This document shows, piece by piece, positions 39,496 to 48,874 of a stretch of DNA of 64,000 nucleotides (position 1 is its first letter; every line of letters starts with the position of its first letter). A program made the translations under genes and the position numbers. The notes beneath the pieces were generated by a model, which saw only the letters and a list, made by a program, of their open reading frames with translations, ran no database searches and was not told where the DNA came from. The stretch comes from Nitrospirota bacterium. GTDB taxonomy: Bacteria; Nitrospirota; Nitrospiria; Nitrospirales; Nitrospiraceae. The DNA lies in NCBI GenBank assembly GCA_002737345.1, contig NSIK01000024.1, positions 62,001 to 126,000 of the forward strand, given 5' to 3'.

Positions 39496-41139
39496 TCACC
39501 CGAGGCGGCCCCGCAGAGACACCAACACCCCCCGCGATTTCCGGATAGCTTTCCCGCTAACCACGTCCCCGCTCGAGAGGCGGCTATGTTGCTGCCAGCC
39601 GGCCCGCTTAGCCTCCGGGAAATCAGACCGATAATGGGCCCCGACGCTATTCTCCCGCCAGAGCGCCGCTTCCGCGACGCACTGCGCTACCTGCACCATG
39701 TTCTTCACTTCCAGCGCCGCTCTGGTCGCAAACGGCTGGACCACGAGTTGCGCCCAGCGAGAGAGTTGCGCGCAGGCCCGAACGAGAGACTCGCCCGAAC
39801 GAATGACGCCGACCTGGCCCCACATCGTGCGCCGGAGCGAGCTGCGCAACTTCTCCTCGTCTTCTAATATGCCGAATGGGCCAGCCCGGAGCGCCGCGTC
39901 TTGCGTTGTTAGCTTGGGGATTTCCTGCCTCTCGGCAAATGCCACAGCCGCCGCCGCCGCACGCGAACCGAACACCAATCCTTCGAGCAAGGAATTGCTC
40001 GCCAGACGATTCGCGCCATGCACCCCGCTGCAAGCCACCTCTCCGGCCGCGAAGAGCCCAGGAACCGTCGTCGCGCCGTTCAAGTCGGTCCAGACTCCGC
40101 CCATCATGTAATGAGCGCTGGGAGACACCGGGATCCATTCCTCGGTAATATCGATGTCATAACGCAGACAGGTCGCATAAATCGTCGGGAACCGCCGCTT
40201 CACGAACTCCGCGCCTAAGTGGGTTACGTCAAGATAGACGTGACGCGCTTTCGTGGCCGCCATCTCCGCCAGGATCGCCCGCGACACAATGTCTCGCGGC
40301 GCCAACGCCCCCATCGGGTGGTAACGCTGCATAAATAACGCGCCCTTATTGTTGCGCAGCTGCGCCCCTTCGCCACGCATCGCTTCCGACAATAAAAATG
40401 GCGGGCACGACGGCAGATACAATGCCGTGGGGTGGAACTGCACGAACTCCATGTCTTGCAGGACGGCCCCCGCGCGCAGCGCCATGGCTATCCCGTCGCC
40501 GGTGGCATTCGGAGGATTGGTCGTCCGCGCATAGATCTGGCCACCGCCGCCGGTCGTCAGCACAATCGCGCGAGCCGGCAGCACAAACTGGCGTCCGGAC
40601 GCTTCATCCAGCACCGCAGCCCCGCAGCACCGCCCGTTCTCGACTACGAGATCCACGGTAAAGTGATGATCCAACCGTTGAATCTGCTTCTGCCGATTCA
40701 CTTCGGCAATCAAGACGCGCACCATCTCGTTCCCTGTCGCATCGCCCCGTGCACGCAGAATGCGGCTCCGGCTGTGAGCCGCTTCCCTGGCAAACGCGAA
40801 TTTGCCGCCGACCTTGTCAAACTTGGCTCCCCACCCGATCAATTCCTGAATCCGCTCAGGGCCTTCTTCAACGAGCACCCGCACCGCTTCTTTCCGACAA
40901 AGCCCATGTCCCGCTTTAATCGTGTCGGTCAAATGGATGGCCACGTCGTCTTCTTCACTCATCGCCACCGCCACACCGCCCTGCGCATGGATCGAACTGC
41001 TCTGCAGCGAATGGCCCTTCGTCAGCACCATGACACGGCCGGAGCGGCTCAGCTCCAGGGCCGCGCGGAGACCGGCTACACCGCTCCCGATGACCAGGAA
41101 ATCAGCCTGCAGCGGCACGCGGGATCGACGAGTGGCCAT
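39496..41139 (-). CDS. nadB: L-aspartate oxidase
   Basis: FLVIGSGVAGLRAALELSRSGRVMVLTKG...SSIHAQGGVAVAMSEEDDVAIHLTDTIKAGHGLC...GAQLRNNKGALFMQRYHPMGALAPRDIVSRAI. Confidence 0.92.
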   Translation of the reverse strand: MATRRSRVPLQADFLVIGSGVAGLRAALELSRSGRVMVLTKGHSLQSSSIHAQGGVAVAMSEEDDVAIHLTDTIKAGHGLCRKEAVRVLVEEGPERIQELIGWGAKFDKVGGKFAFAREAAHSRSRILRARGDATGNEMVRVLIAEVNRQKQIQRLDHHFTVDLVVENGRCCGAAVLDEASGRQFVLPARAIVLTTGGGGQIYARTTNPPNATGDGIAMALRAGAVLQDMEFVQFHPTALYLPSCPPFLLSEAMRGEGAQLRNNKGALFMQRYHPMGALAPRDIVSRAILAEMAATKARHVYLDVTHLGAEFVKRRFPTIYATCLRYDIDITEEWIPVSPSAHYMMGGVWTDLNGATTVPGLFAAGEVACSGVHGANRLASNSLLEGLVFGSRAAAAAVAFAERQEIPKLTTQDAALRAGPFGILEDEEKLRSSLRRTMWGQVGVIRSGESLVRACAQLSRWAQLVVQPFATRAALEVKNMVQVAQCVAEAALWRENSVGAHYRSDFPEAKRAGWQQHSRLSSGDVVSGKAIRKSRGVLVSLRGRLG

Positions 41140-41142
41140 GGG

Positions 41143-41652
41143 TTACTTCTTCTTCGGGGACGGTGAAGTGGGTGCCGTAATCTGCCGGGCTTTCATGCCG
41201 AAAGGAGAGTCGCCCTGCATCCCTCGTAATAAAATGGCCTTGGTGCCGACCCACTGCAAGCGCGTATGGCCGCGCTGGCGGAGGCCCGGATCGTCCGCAT
41301 TTTTCTTCCACAGGCCCTGCCAATGCACGAAGACATCGACGTCGTCTCCCTCGACCATAATACGCTCGAGCGAGAACTCCAACGTGATAGCGCTAAACGT
41401 ATCGAAGTCGCCGCGCGCCTCTTCCTGTAGCCGATCCAGCTGATCGAGCGGCATCATAAGCGACACCAGACTGGCCATATCCTTCTGCATATAAGCCTGG
41501 CGAAGCGATTCCACCGCCTGATCGATGCGGAGATATCGTGCGTGATCTTCAGGATATTGAATCGTTTTATTGCTACAACCGACGCCGAGCCACGCAATCG
41601 AGCCGACCAGACACAAAGCGGGAAGCCATGAAATTCTATAGGTTGTCATCAT
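41143..41652 (-). CDS. Hypothetical lipoprotein
   Basis: MMTTYRISWLPALCLVGSIAWLGVGCSNKTIQ lipobox; no family recognised. Confidence 0.6.
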   Translation of the reverse strand: MMTTYRISWLPALCLVGSIAWLGVGCSNKTIQYPEDHARYLRIDQAVESLRQAYMQKDMASLVSLMMPLDQLDRLQEEARGDFDTFSAITLEFSLERIMVEGDDVDVFVHWQGLWKKNADDPGLRQRGHTRLQWVGTKAILLRGMQGDSPFGMKARQITAPTSPSPKKK

Positions 41653-41827
41653 GGTTGCAGTATAGGAATGGGGCTCAGGCAGGTCAAGCGGCCCGTGAAC
41701 CGGCCCGCGCTGAGCCACCGGGCCCCAGCGACTGGGTCAAGCCGCATGCTCGATCAATTTAATCCGCCGATAGTCTTGCAATTTGGGCTGGGAACTTCTA
41801 CACTTCCGCCTTCGCAGGAGAGAACGC

Positions 41828-41923
41828 ATGTCCAGTGTTTTAAAAAAACGCCGTAAGAAAATGCGCAAGCACAAGTATAAGAAGTTGCGCCGGCGTCAAA
41901 AATTCGAACGTCGTAAGAGCTAG
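41828..41923 (+). CDS. 31-aa bS22/mS38-like (AURKAIP1/COX24 domain) ribosomal protein; absent from the supplied ORF track
   Basis: aggaga RBS; translation MSSVLKKRRKKMRKHKYKKLRRRQKFERRKS*. Confidence 0.8.
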   Translation: MSSVLKKRRKKMRKHKYKKLRRRQKFERRKS

Positions 41924-41952
41924 GCTCACCCGAAAGCGGGGAGGAGGGGTTC

Positions 41953-42170
41953 GTGCCCGAAGGCAAGAAGGTTCGCATCCGCGTCCGGACTGTGAGCTGT
42001 GTCTACGCAGACGACTTCCTCATCTCCGCTATGCGGAACCGCGTGTCTACCGCGCTCAACGAAGAGCAACGTCTTTTTATCAGCCCACCGATGTGGTGAT
42101 CGACGATAAGGAGCGCTCGGACTTCGTTGCGCTCAACAAGAACCTGATTGAGTCCATCGCCCAGCTCTAG
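41953..42170 (+). pseudogene. Small conserved-looking ORF interrupted by an apparent 1-nt deletion in a T5 run
   Basis: GTG 41953 after ggaggagg: VPEGKKVRIRVRTVSCVYADDFLISAMRNRVSTALNEEQRLF then, only if one T is added at 42074-42078, YQPTDVVIDDKERSDFVALNKNLIESIAQL*. Confidence 0.55.
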
Positions 42171-42251
42171 CTGCCAGTGGGCATTCTTTCTTGAACGCTC
42201 GCTCGTGCTCATGGCGCTATTCATAGCCGCTCCGAAGATCACCCCCTCACC

Positions 42252-43982
42252 ATGTCTACTTTCTCACGATTTCTCCCGTTCCTGAAGCCCTATCTGTCCC
42301 GCATGGCGCTCGCAGGCCTGCTGGTCATGGGCGTTGCCGCCATCAACCTGGCCCTGCTGCGGTTAGCCGGCATCCTCTGGGACGTCATTGCCGTGCAGCG
42401 AGATCAGTCCCGCATGACGGAGCTGATCACCCTTTTTCTCGGGCTCGTCGTCCTGCAGGGAATCTGCTCGATGGGCCACAGCTATCTGACCGCATGGGTA
42501 TCGCAGCGCATCGTCGCCGACTTTCGCCGGCACCTCTTTTCTCATCTGCATACGCTGTCGGTGAGCTTCTTTGCCCGCCGGCGCACCGGCGAGCTCCTCT
42601 CACGGCTCATGAACGATGTCACGGTCATCCAGTCAATCGTCACCGAAACGCCGATCGACAGCGTGAAACATCTCGTGACCTTCGTCGGAGGAATTGCGTT
42701 CTTGTTGGCGATGAATTGGCGGCTCTGCCTCTTGATCCTGGTCCTGCTTCCCCTGCTCGTCCTCACGGCTAAATTCTTCGGGCGGCGGCTGAAGTCCCTC
42801 TCTACCTCGATCCAAGATCAGACGGCGGCCCTGAGCACCCTGATCGAAGAAGTCATCTCCGGCATCCGTATCGTGAAGTCCTTCGTCCAGACGCAGCGCG
42901 AAGAAACCAGATTTGCCGCGCAAGTCGAACAGACCCTGACCTTAACGATGCGACGGGCCAGCATCATGGCGGTGTTTATTCCCGTCATCAGCCTCCTCAC
43001 CTTTTCCTCAGCGGCGGCGGTCTTGTGGTACGGGGGACGCCAAGTCATCGACGGAGCTGTATCGCCGGGCGATCTCTTCGCCTTCGTCCTCTTTGCCGGC
43101 ATCCTGATCGGCCCCTTCAGCTCCGCTGCCCGCGTGTTCACGCAGATCAAGGAAGCCCAGGGCGCGACCCAGCGGGTATTCGAAATTCTAGACACTCCTT
43201 CCGACGTGAGCGACTCCCCCACGGCCACAGCGCTCCCCGCCGTCTCTGGCCACATCAAGGCGGAGCATGTCGGCTTTGCCTACGATCCGCGCCAGCCAGT
43301 TTTGACGGATGTGTCCTTCGAAGCCAAGCCAGGCCAACTGGTCGCCATCGTCGGTCCCACCGGCGCGGGGAAAACGACCATGATGAACCTGCTCCATCGC
43401 TTCTACGATCCGACGGAAGGACGCATCATCATTGACGGACAGGATCTCCGGCAGGTCACGATGGACAGTTGGTACCGGCAGGTCGCCCTGGTCCCGCAAG
43501 AAACGATTTTGTTCGGGGGCACGATTCTCGACAATATCCGCTACGGGAACAGGGAGGCGACGGAAGAAGAAGTGGTCGCGGCGAGCCGCGCGGCTCATGC
43601 GCACGACTTCATCATGAACTTCCCGGACCAATATCAAACCGTCGTGGGAGAAAAAGGGATCAACGTGTCGGGCGGACAGCGGCAGCGCATCGCCATTGCC
43701 AGGGCCATTGTGAAGAACCCGCGAATCTTGCTGTTGGATGAAGCCACCTCCGCCCTCGACAGTGAGTCGGAGCGGCTCGTTCAGGAAGCACTAGAGCAAC
43801 TCATGAAGGGGCGCACGACCTTTGTAATCGCCCACCGATTGACGACCATCCAACGAGCCGATCGCATCCTCGTCTTCAACAAGGGCTGCCTTGTGGAATC
43901 CGGCACCCATGCCGAGCTGCTCGACAAAAAAGGCCTTTACCAATACCTCTACACCCTCAGGCTCACCGAGCTCCCTTCTTAA
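42252..43982 (+). CDS. ABC exporter, MsbA-like (TM + ATPase)
   Basis: RTGELLSRLMNDVTVIQSIVTETPID...VAIVGPTGAGKTTMMNLLHRFYDPTEGRIIIDGQDLRQV...NVSGGQRQRIAIARAIVKNPRILLLDEATSALD. Confidence 0.9.
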   Translation: MSTFSRFLPFLKPYLSRMALAGLLVMGVAAINLALLRLAGILWDVIAVQRDQSRMTELITLFLGLVVLQGICSMGHSYLTAWVSQRIVADFRRHLFSHLHTLSVSFFARRRTGELLSRLMNDVTVIQSIVTETPIDSVKHLVTFVGGIAFLLAMNWRLCLLILVLLPLLVLTAKFFGRRLKSLSTSIQDQTAALSTLIEEVISGIRIVKSFVQTQREETRFAAQVEQTLTLTMRRASIMAVFIPVISLLTFSSAAAVLWYGGRQVIDGAVSPGDLFAFVLFAGILIGPFSSAARVFTQIKEAQGATQRVFEILDTPSDVSDSPTATALPAVSGHIKAEHVGFAYDPRQPVLTDVSFEAKPGQLVAIVGPTGAGKTTMMNLLHRFYDPTEGRIIIDGQDLRQVTMDSWYRQVALVPQETILFGGTILDNIRYGNREATEEEVVAASRAAHAHDFIMNFPDQYQTVVGEKGINVSGGQRQRIAIARAIVKNPRILLLDEATSALDSESERLVQEALEQLMKGRTTFVIAHRLTTIQRADRILVFNKGCLVESGTHAELLDKKGLYQYLYTLRLTELPS

Positions 43983-44058
43983 ACCTCGAAGACTGCCCCA
44001 TCGAAAAAATCCTAACCGAACGCAACAGGCTGGCCAAGAATCCAGGAGCCCTGCCAGA

Positions 44059-44898
44059 CTACAGCCCGATCGTTTCGATCACCTGCATGTCTTCAGCTGT
44101 CAGGGTGAGCTGCTCGGCTTCGAGATCTTCTTTCATATGTTGTGGGTTCGTGGTGCCGGTCAAGGGAAGCATGCCGACCTCCATCGCAAACCGGAAGACG
44201 ACTTGCGCGAGACCGGCCCCTAACCGTTTGGCAATGGCCCTAATGGATGGCTCGGCAAAGATCCCTTGATTGGCGGTCAGCAACGAAAACCCTTGATAGA
44301 TGATGCTATGGGCCCGGCAAATCTCTCGCACCTCTTTATCCCATCCCAGTGCGGCATAACAGCGGTTTTGCACCATCATGGGTTTCACCGTGGCCTGGGC
44401 GCAGAGCTGAGCGAGTTGCTCCGCTGTGACATTGCTGATGCCGATCATTTTCGTTTTTCCAGATCGGTAGAGCCCCTCGATGGCGGCCCAGACCTCCCGA
44501 TCCGCTTCTCCCAATCCCTGCCGTTGATAAGGGCCATGCAACACATAGGAGTCAAGATAGTCCGTGTGCAGATGGGCCAACGAACTATCGAACGACTGGA
44601 TTACTTGGGTTGTCAGATCGGCCGAGGCATCGTACGGGGTGCGGTGGTCCTGCCCATTCGTCGAGGTAAACTTAGTTTGCAGAAAGAGACGATCACGCGG
44701 GACTCCTTGTTTTGCGAGGGCCAGCAAGGCCTCCCCCACCAGCGCCTCCTGGTAATGGATCAACTGGTTGGCCGTATCGATAGCCGTGAAACCGGCCGCC
44801 ACGGCTAGCTGCACCAGTTGCGTCGTGGCCTCTTTTTTCCAGGCTGTGCCATACATGAACGAAGGAACCGGCACATGGTTATAGGCGATCAGCGACAT
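44059..44898 (-). CDS. Aldo/keto reductase
   Basis: AVAAGFTAIDTANQLIHYQEALVGEALLAL...LDSYVLHGP...KMIGISNVTAEQLAQLC. Confidence 0.85.
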   Translation of the reverse strand: MSLIAYNHVPVPSFMYGTAWKKEATTQLVQLAVAAGFTAIDTANQLIHYQEALVGEALLALAKQGVPRDRLFLQTKFTSTNGQDHRTPYDASADLTTQVIQSFDSSLAHLHTDYLDSYVLHGPYQRQGLGEADREVWAAIEGLYRSGKTKMIGISNVTAEQLAQLCAQATVKPMMVQNRCYAALGWDKEVREICRAHSIIYQGFSLLTANQGIFAEPSIRAIAKRLGAGLAQVVFRFAMEVGMLPLTGTTNPQHMKEDLEAEQLTLTAEDMQVIETIGL

Positions 44899-45040
44899 GG
44901 GTGCTCTCCTGAAGCATACTCTGGATGACGAGAAGAAAGAGAACGAGAGAAGCCGGCTAGCCCAAAGGAAGCCGTGTCAGATTCTTCGTGATCGGGGAAC
45001 ACGGGAGACGGCCTTCAGCCGTCCCCCAGGAACCGACTTA

Positions 45041-45307
45041 TCAACGCGCGGCTTGATCGTGCACGCAGCTGTCTTTCGCCAACATCTTCTGGCCCACGCT
45101 GGCATCCTTGGGAATACGCCCTACGCAAGCCGCTGAACTATCCTCCGCAGACCCGGGAGCGATCTGGTCGATGTCCTTCGACAACGAAGCCTGCACCGGC
45201 GCCGACAAGACAGCGGTGAATCCCGTCGTCCCCTCGCTCGCGCAACCGCCCATCAGCATCCCTAGCAAGGTGATGAGACCGAATACATTCACTGATCGAT
45301 TTGCCAT
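45041..45307 (-). CDS. Hypothetical lipoprotein
   Basis: MANRSVNVFGLITLLGMLMGGCASEGTTG lipobox. Confidence 0.55.
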   Translation of the reverse strand: MANRSVNVFGLITLLGMLMGGCASEGTTGFTAVLSAPVQASLSKDIDQIAPGSAEDSSAACVGRIPKDASVGQKMLAKDSCVHDQAAR

Positions 45308-45414
45308 GGCGCGCCCCCCTTATGCATAAAAACCATTGATCTGGCTGAAGGCGATCCTACCCCCCCATGACACAGAAGAACAAGCGCGAGGATCTTGCGA
45401 TCTACGCAGCCTGG

Positions 45415-46085
45415 CTAGTTCGAGCCTGTTTGCGACGACTTCCGGTTCGCCGTCCCCTGCAAATCCATATCCAGAGAAACCGCGCTGTCCTGCTTCTTGG
45501 GATCAAGCTTGAGCGGCATCTGATCAACCACCAGTTTGACCAGGGGCACCGCGACGATATAGGGAGTCTTCTCCGAAGGATTGGAATGCATCGAGAGCCG
45601 GACATTTTTCGGCCGCTGGCTCGGCGTCAACAGGGGCTTCAGCTCCGCCGCCACAAATCCCACGAGCATCCCGCTACCGTCAGCCAGCTTATGGATCTCA
45701 TAGGCATTCGCGACGGGAGGGGTCGCCTCCAACGGAAGGTCTGGGCTCTGCGTGATCAGAGCCAAACCCAACAGTCGGGGAGTAATAAACCCATAGCTCC
45801 CCGTCGGCGCAACCGAGAAGCGAATCCCGGAGGCAGGGGCACTGAGCTCGGTCACTCCGTTCTTCGTCCGCAATTGCCGACGCAGTTCCATTTCATTCCC
45901 AGTCGCCTCGATGACGACCGCCGCCGGCGCAGCTGTTTGCATCGGCAACACTTCCGTCTTCCCTTCCCCTCGTGCCGCATTAAGCGATGCAGGGAGCAGG
46001 CTCATCAGGAACAGGCCCGATAACGTACCGGCGAGCACCGCCCGGACAGACATGGATCGAATCAATCGTACGGCGAGGTCAAACA
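45415..46085 (-). CDS. Hypothetical exported protein (start at 46085 or further upstream up to 46461)
   Basis: MFDLAVRLIRSMSVRAVLAGTLSGLFLMSLLPASLNA signal-like segment; no family recognised. Confidence 0.5.
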
Positions 46086-46490
46086 TCGGTAAAAATCCTC
46101 CTAATACCGCAATAAAGAGCGAGTCGTTAGATATGGCGAACTCTATGCGCATCTGGGCCAGATCCTGCTTCTGCACAGCGACTTCGGCACGACCGAAGGC
46201 CGCCTGAATCTCCCACAGAGCCGGATAAGAGACGACCGCCCTATGATCCTGAATGGCCCGTCCATCCACCGTCAATGACACGTCAGACAGAACCTCCACC
46301 AGGGCATGGCTCTCTGACGAGAGTAGCGGCCAGGCGGATGCCGACACCGCACCCAGCAGACGATGCACTAATTGCCTAGCCAGGACAGGGTTCTCCAAAG
46401 AATGAGTTATTCTATGTACCACAGGCAGCGCATATAAGGCAGCCGACAGTGTAGAATGCAAAACCTAGTCACCGAGAAAGTTGAGCGGAC

Positions 46491-47384
46491 ATGTCTATCC
46501 AATGGTTCCCCGGTCACATGAATGCGGCGCGCAAAGAAGCGGCCAAGACGATGGAAGTCATCGATGTCATCGTCGAGGTGCTGGATGCGCGCATCCCGGA
46601 AGCCAGCTGTAATCCGCTGATCGAAGAACTCCGTTTGGTCCGCCAGCGTCCGAGCCTGAAAGTGCTCAACAAGTCGGATCTCGCCGATCCCGTCATCACG
46701 CAAGCCTGGCTCGACTTCTATAACCGGCAACCGAACGTCAGCGCCGTGGCTCTCTCGTGCAGCCGTGCGGGCGATGCCTCTAAAGTGCCCCAGCTCTGTC
46801 AGCTGCTGGCTCCCCATCGCAATAGCAGCGTGAAGCCGCTGCGCATGCTGATCATGGGAGTCCCCAACGTTGGCAAATCGACCATGATGAACACGCTCCT
46901 CAAACGCCGCATCGCGCGCGTGGGCGACGAGCCGGCCGTGACCAAGGTCCAGCAGCGGCACAAACTAAACGACCATATGGCCATCACCGACTCGCCGGGA
47001 CTCTTGTGGGGCACCATCAAAAACCCGAATGTGGGCCTTCTCCTTGCTACGATCAACGCTGTGGGCCATACGGTCGTCGATGACGAAGCCGTCGCCGAAT
47101 TTCTCGCCGCCATCCTGCTGGCGCGCTATCCCGCCAGACTCACAGCCCGCTACGGATTTGTGGTGGAGGGGCTGACCAATACGGAGGTGATCGACGCCAT
47201 TGCCAAAAAGCGAGGCTGCCTCCTGACCAGAAGCGGCGGCGGGCTGGATCGAGACAAAGCAGCGAGGATTCTTCTGTTGGATTACCGTAACGGCACACTC
47301 GGCCGCACAAGCCTGGAAGAGCCGGGTACGCGCGAAGCCATACCGAACATATCGCCACTGAGCACAGGCACAATCATCTCGTGA
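46491..47384 (+). CDS. Circularly permuted GTPase, RbgA/YlqF family ribosome biogenesis factor
   Basis: IQWFPGHMNAARKEAAKTMEVIDVIVEVLDARIPEASCNPLIEEL...LNKSDLADPVIT...MGVPNVGKSTMMNTLLKRRIARVGDEPAVTK. Confidence 0.9.
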   Translation: MSIQWFPGHMNAARKEAAKTMEVIDVIVEVLDARIPEASCNPLIEELRLVRQRPSLKVLNKSDLADPVITQAWLDFYNRQPNVSAVALSCSRAGDASKVPQLCQLLAPHRNSSVKPLRMLIMGVPNVGKSTMMNTLLKRRIARVGDEPAVTKVQQRHKLNDHMAITDSPGLLWGTIKNPNVGLLLATINAVGHTVVDDEAVAEFLAAILLARYPARLTARYGFVVEGLTNTEVIDAIAKKRGCLLTRSGGGLDRDKAARILLLDYRNGTLGRTSLEEPGTREAIPNISPLSTGTIIS

Positions 47385-47582
47385 CATACGCGTATCCGCT
47401 GACTGCCTATGCGCCTGATTTTTAGCTGCACCAAACCCGGAACTCCGTCATAATAGTCCCTCAATATTTTTCTAATGTGACACGTTTTTCTCTTCTCTCA
47501 GCTCGCGTATTCGAGTAGAATGGCCCCGTTTCCTGAGACCTGAACTGAACTCGGAGAGAGACGTACCCGATGGGCTCCTTGC

Positions 47583-48455
47583 ATGAATAGACTATCGTGC
47601 GATTCCATAGCCGCGACCGATCAGGCCCCTCAAGCCGAGCAGTATCAGTGGCAGGGAGTGCTCCCGTTCCTCAGCATCCATTTGATGTGTCTGTGGGTTA
47701 TCCAGACCGGCATCAGCTGGAAGCTGGTGGCCCTGGCCATTGGTAGCTACTACCTGCGAATGTTCGCCATCACAGCGGGGTATCACCGCTACTTTTCACA
47801 TCGCTCCTACAAGACCAGCCGAGCCTTCCAGTTTATCCTGGCCTGCCTGGCCATGACATCTGCGCAAAAGAGCGTGCTCTGGTGGGCCGCACATCATCGG
47901 CATCACCATAAGCACTCGGACCAGGAAAAAGATCGCCATTCTCCTCTGCAAAGAGGATTCTGGTTTTCCCATGTCGGCTGGCTCCTGTCCGAAAATTATG
48001 TGCGGACCGATCTCCATCTCGTGAGAGACTGGGCGAAATATCCCGAGCTACGGTTCCTCAACCAGTTTCACGTCATTCCGCCCTTCCTCTACGCGGGGCT
48101 GATGTATGCGGTAGGGGGCTTCCCGGGACTGATCTGGGGCTTCTTCATTTCCACTACCGTCCTCTATCATTGCACCTTCTTCATCAACTCCCTGACGCAC
48201 ATCGTCGGCCGGGTTCGCTACAACTCCCGCGATGGCAGCAAGAACAGTTTCATCCTCGCGGTGCTTTGTTGCGGAGAGGGCTGGCACAACAACCACCATT
48301 ACTACCAATCCTCGGTCAACCAGGGATGGTTCTGGTGGGAAGTCGACTTCTCCTACTATATCTTGACCGTGCTCTCCTGGTTCGGAATCGTGTGGGACCT
48401 GAGAACTCCTCCTGCCCATATCAAATCCAAGATCCTCGCGTCCGGAAACGCCTAA
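47583..48455 (+). CDS. Acyl-CoA (delta-9) fatty acid desaturase
   Basis: His boxes HRYFSHR, HRHHHKHSDQ, HNNHHYYQSS. Confidence 0.92.
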   Translation: MNRLSCDSIAATDQAPQAEQYQWQGVLPFLSIHLMCLWVIQTGISWKLVALAIGSYYLRMFAITAGYHRYFSHRSYKTSRAFQFILACLAMTSAQKSVLWWAAHHRHHHKHSDQEKDRHSPLQRGFWFSHVGWLLSENYVRTDLHLVRDWAKYPELRFLNQFHVIPPFLYAGLMYAVGGFPGLIWGFFISTTVLYHCTFFINSLTHIVGRVRYNSRDGSKNSFILAVLCCGEGWHNNHHYYQSSVNQGWFWWEVDFSYYILTVLSWFGIVWDLRTPPAHIKSKILASGNA

Positions 48456-48726
48456 GCCCTATAGCAAGACTCAGCGGGCGCTGTATGGCAATTTCAGGTT
48501 TTGGGATTCCGTCAGAAGCGATCACGAGGCGGGGCACTTCAATAAGAAGATAGAAGCGAGGGTCCGGGAACTCGGAGGCAAGAAATCTCTCTACTCGAAT
48601 GCCTTTTATCCGCGCGAAACATTCTGGCAACTCTACGGCGAAACAACCTACCGCCAGCTCAAAGCCCGCTACGATCCGACCAACAAGATGAAAGACCTCT
48701 ACGAAAAACGCGTCCTCGCAAAGTGA
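48449..48726 (+). pseudogene. C-terminal remnant of an FAD-linked oxidase (FAD_binding_4-like)
   Basis: Reading frame KPYSKTQRALYGNFRFWDSVRSDHEAGHFNKKIEARVRELGGKKSLYSNAFYPRETFWQLYGETTYRQLKARYDPTNKMKDLYEKRVLAK* with no N-terminal domain; begins at the desaturase stop. Confidence 0.65.
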
Positions 48727-48789
48727 CTCGCCGGCTCCAGCTGATGGCTCCCTCCAAGCTTGCTCGTTACCTCTTTAGGGATGGGGGGC

Positions 48790-48862
48790 GATTGATCTTC
48801 CACTGCGCGCGCCTAACGAGGGCTTCCTGACGCCACACGTTGCACGAGGACAGAAGATCATC
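48790..48862 (+). repeat. Dispersed intergenic structured repeat, copy 4
   Basis: Arms gattgatcttc / gaagatcatc; core gcgcgcctaacgagggcttcctgacgccacacgttgcacgagg; upstream flank homologous to copy 2. Confidence 0.7.
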
Positions 48863-48874
48863 AGTCTCCATAAC

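Noticed and set aside
45004-45042. gggagacggccttcagccgtcccc hairpin as an intrinsic terminator
   Set aside because: Stem is plausible but there is no T-tract on either side; left unannotated.
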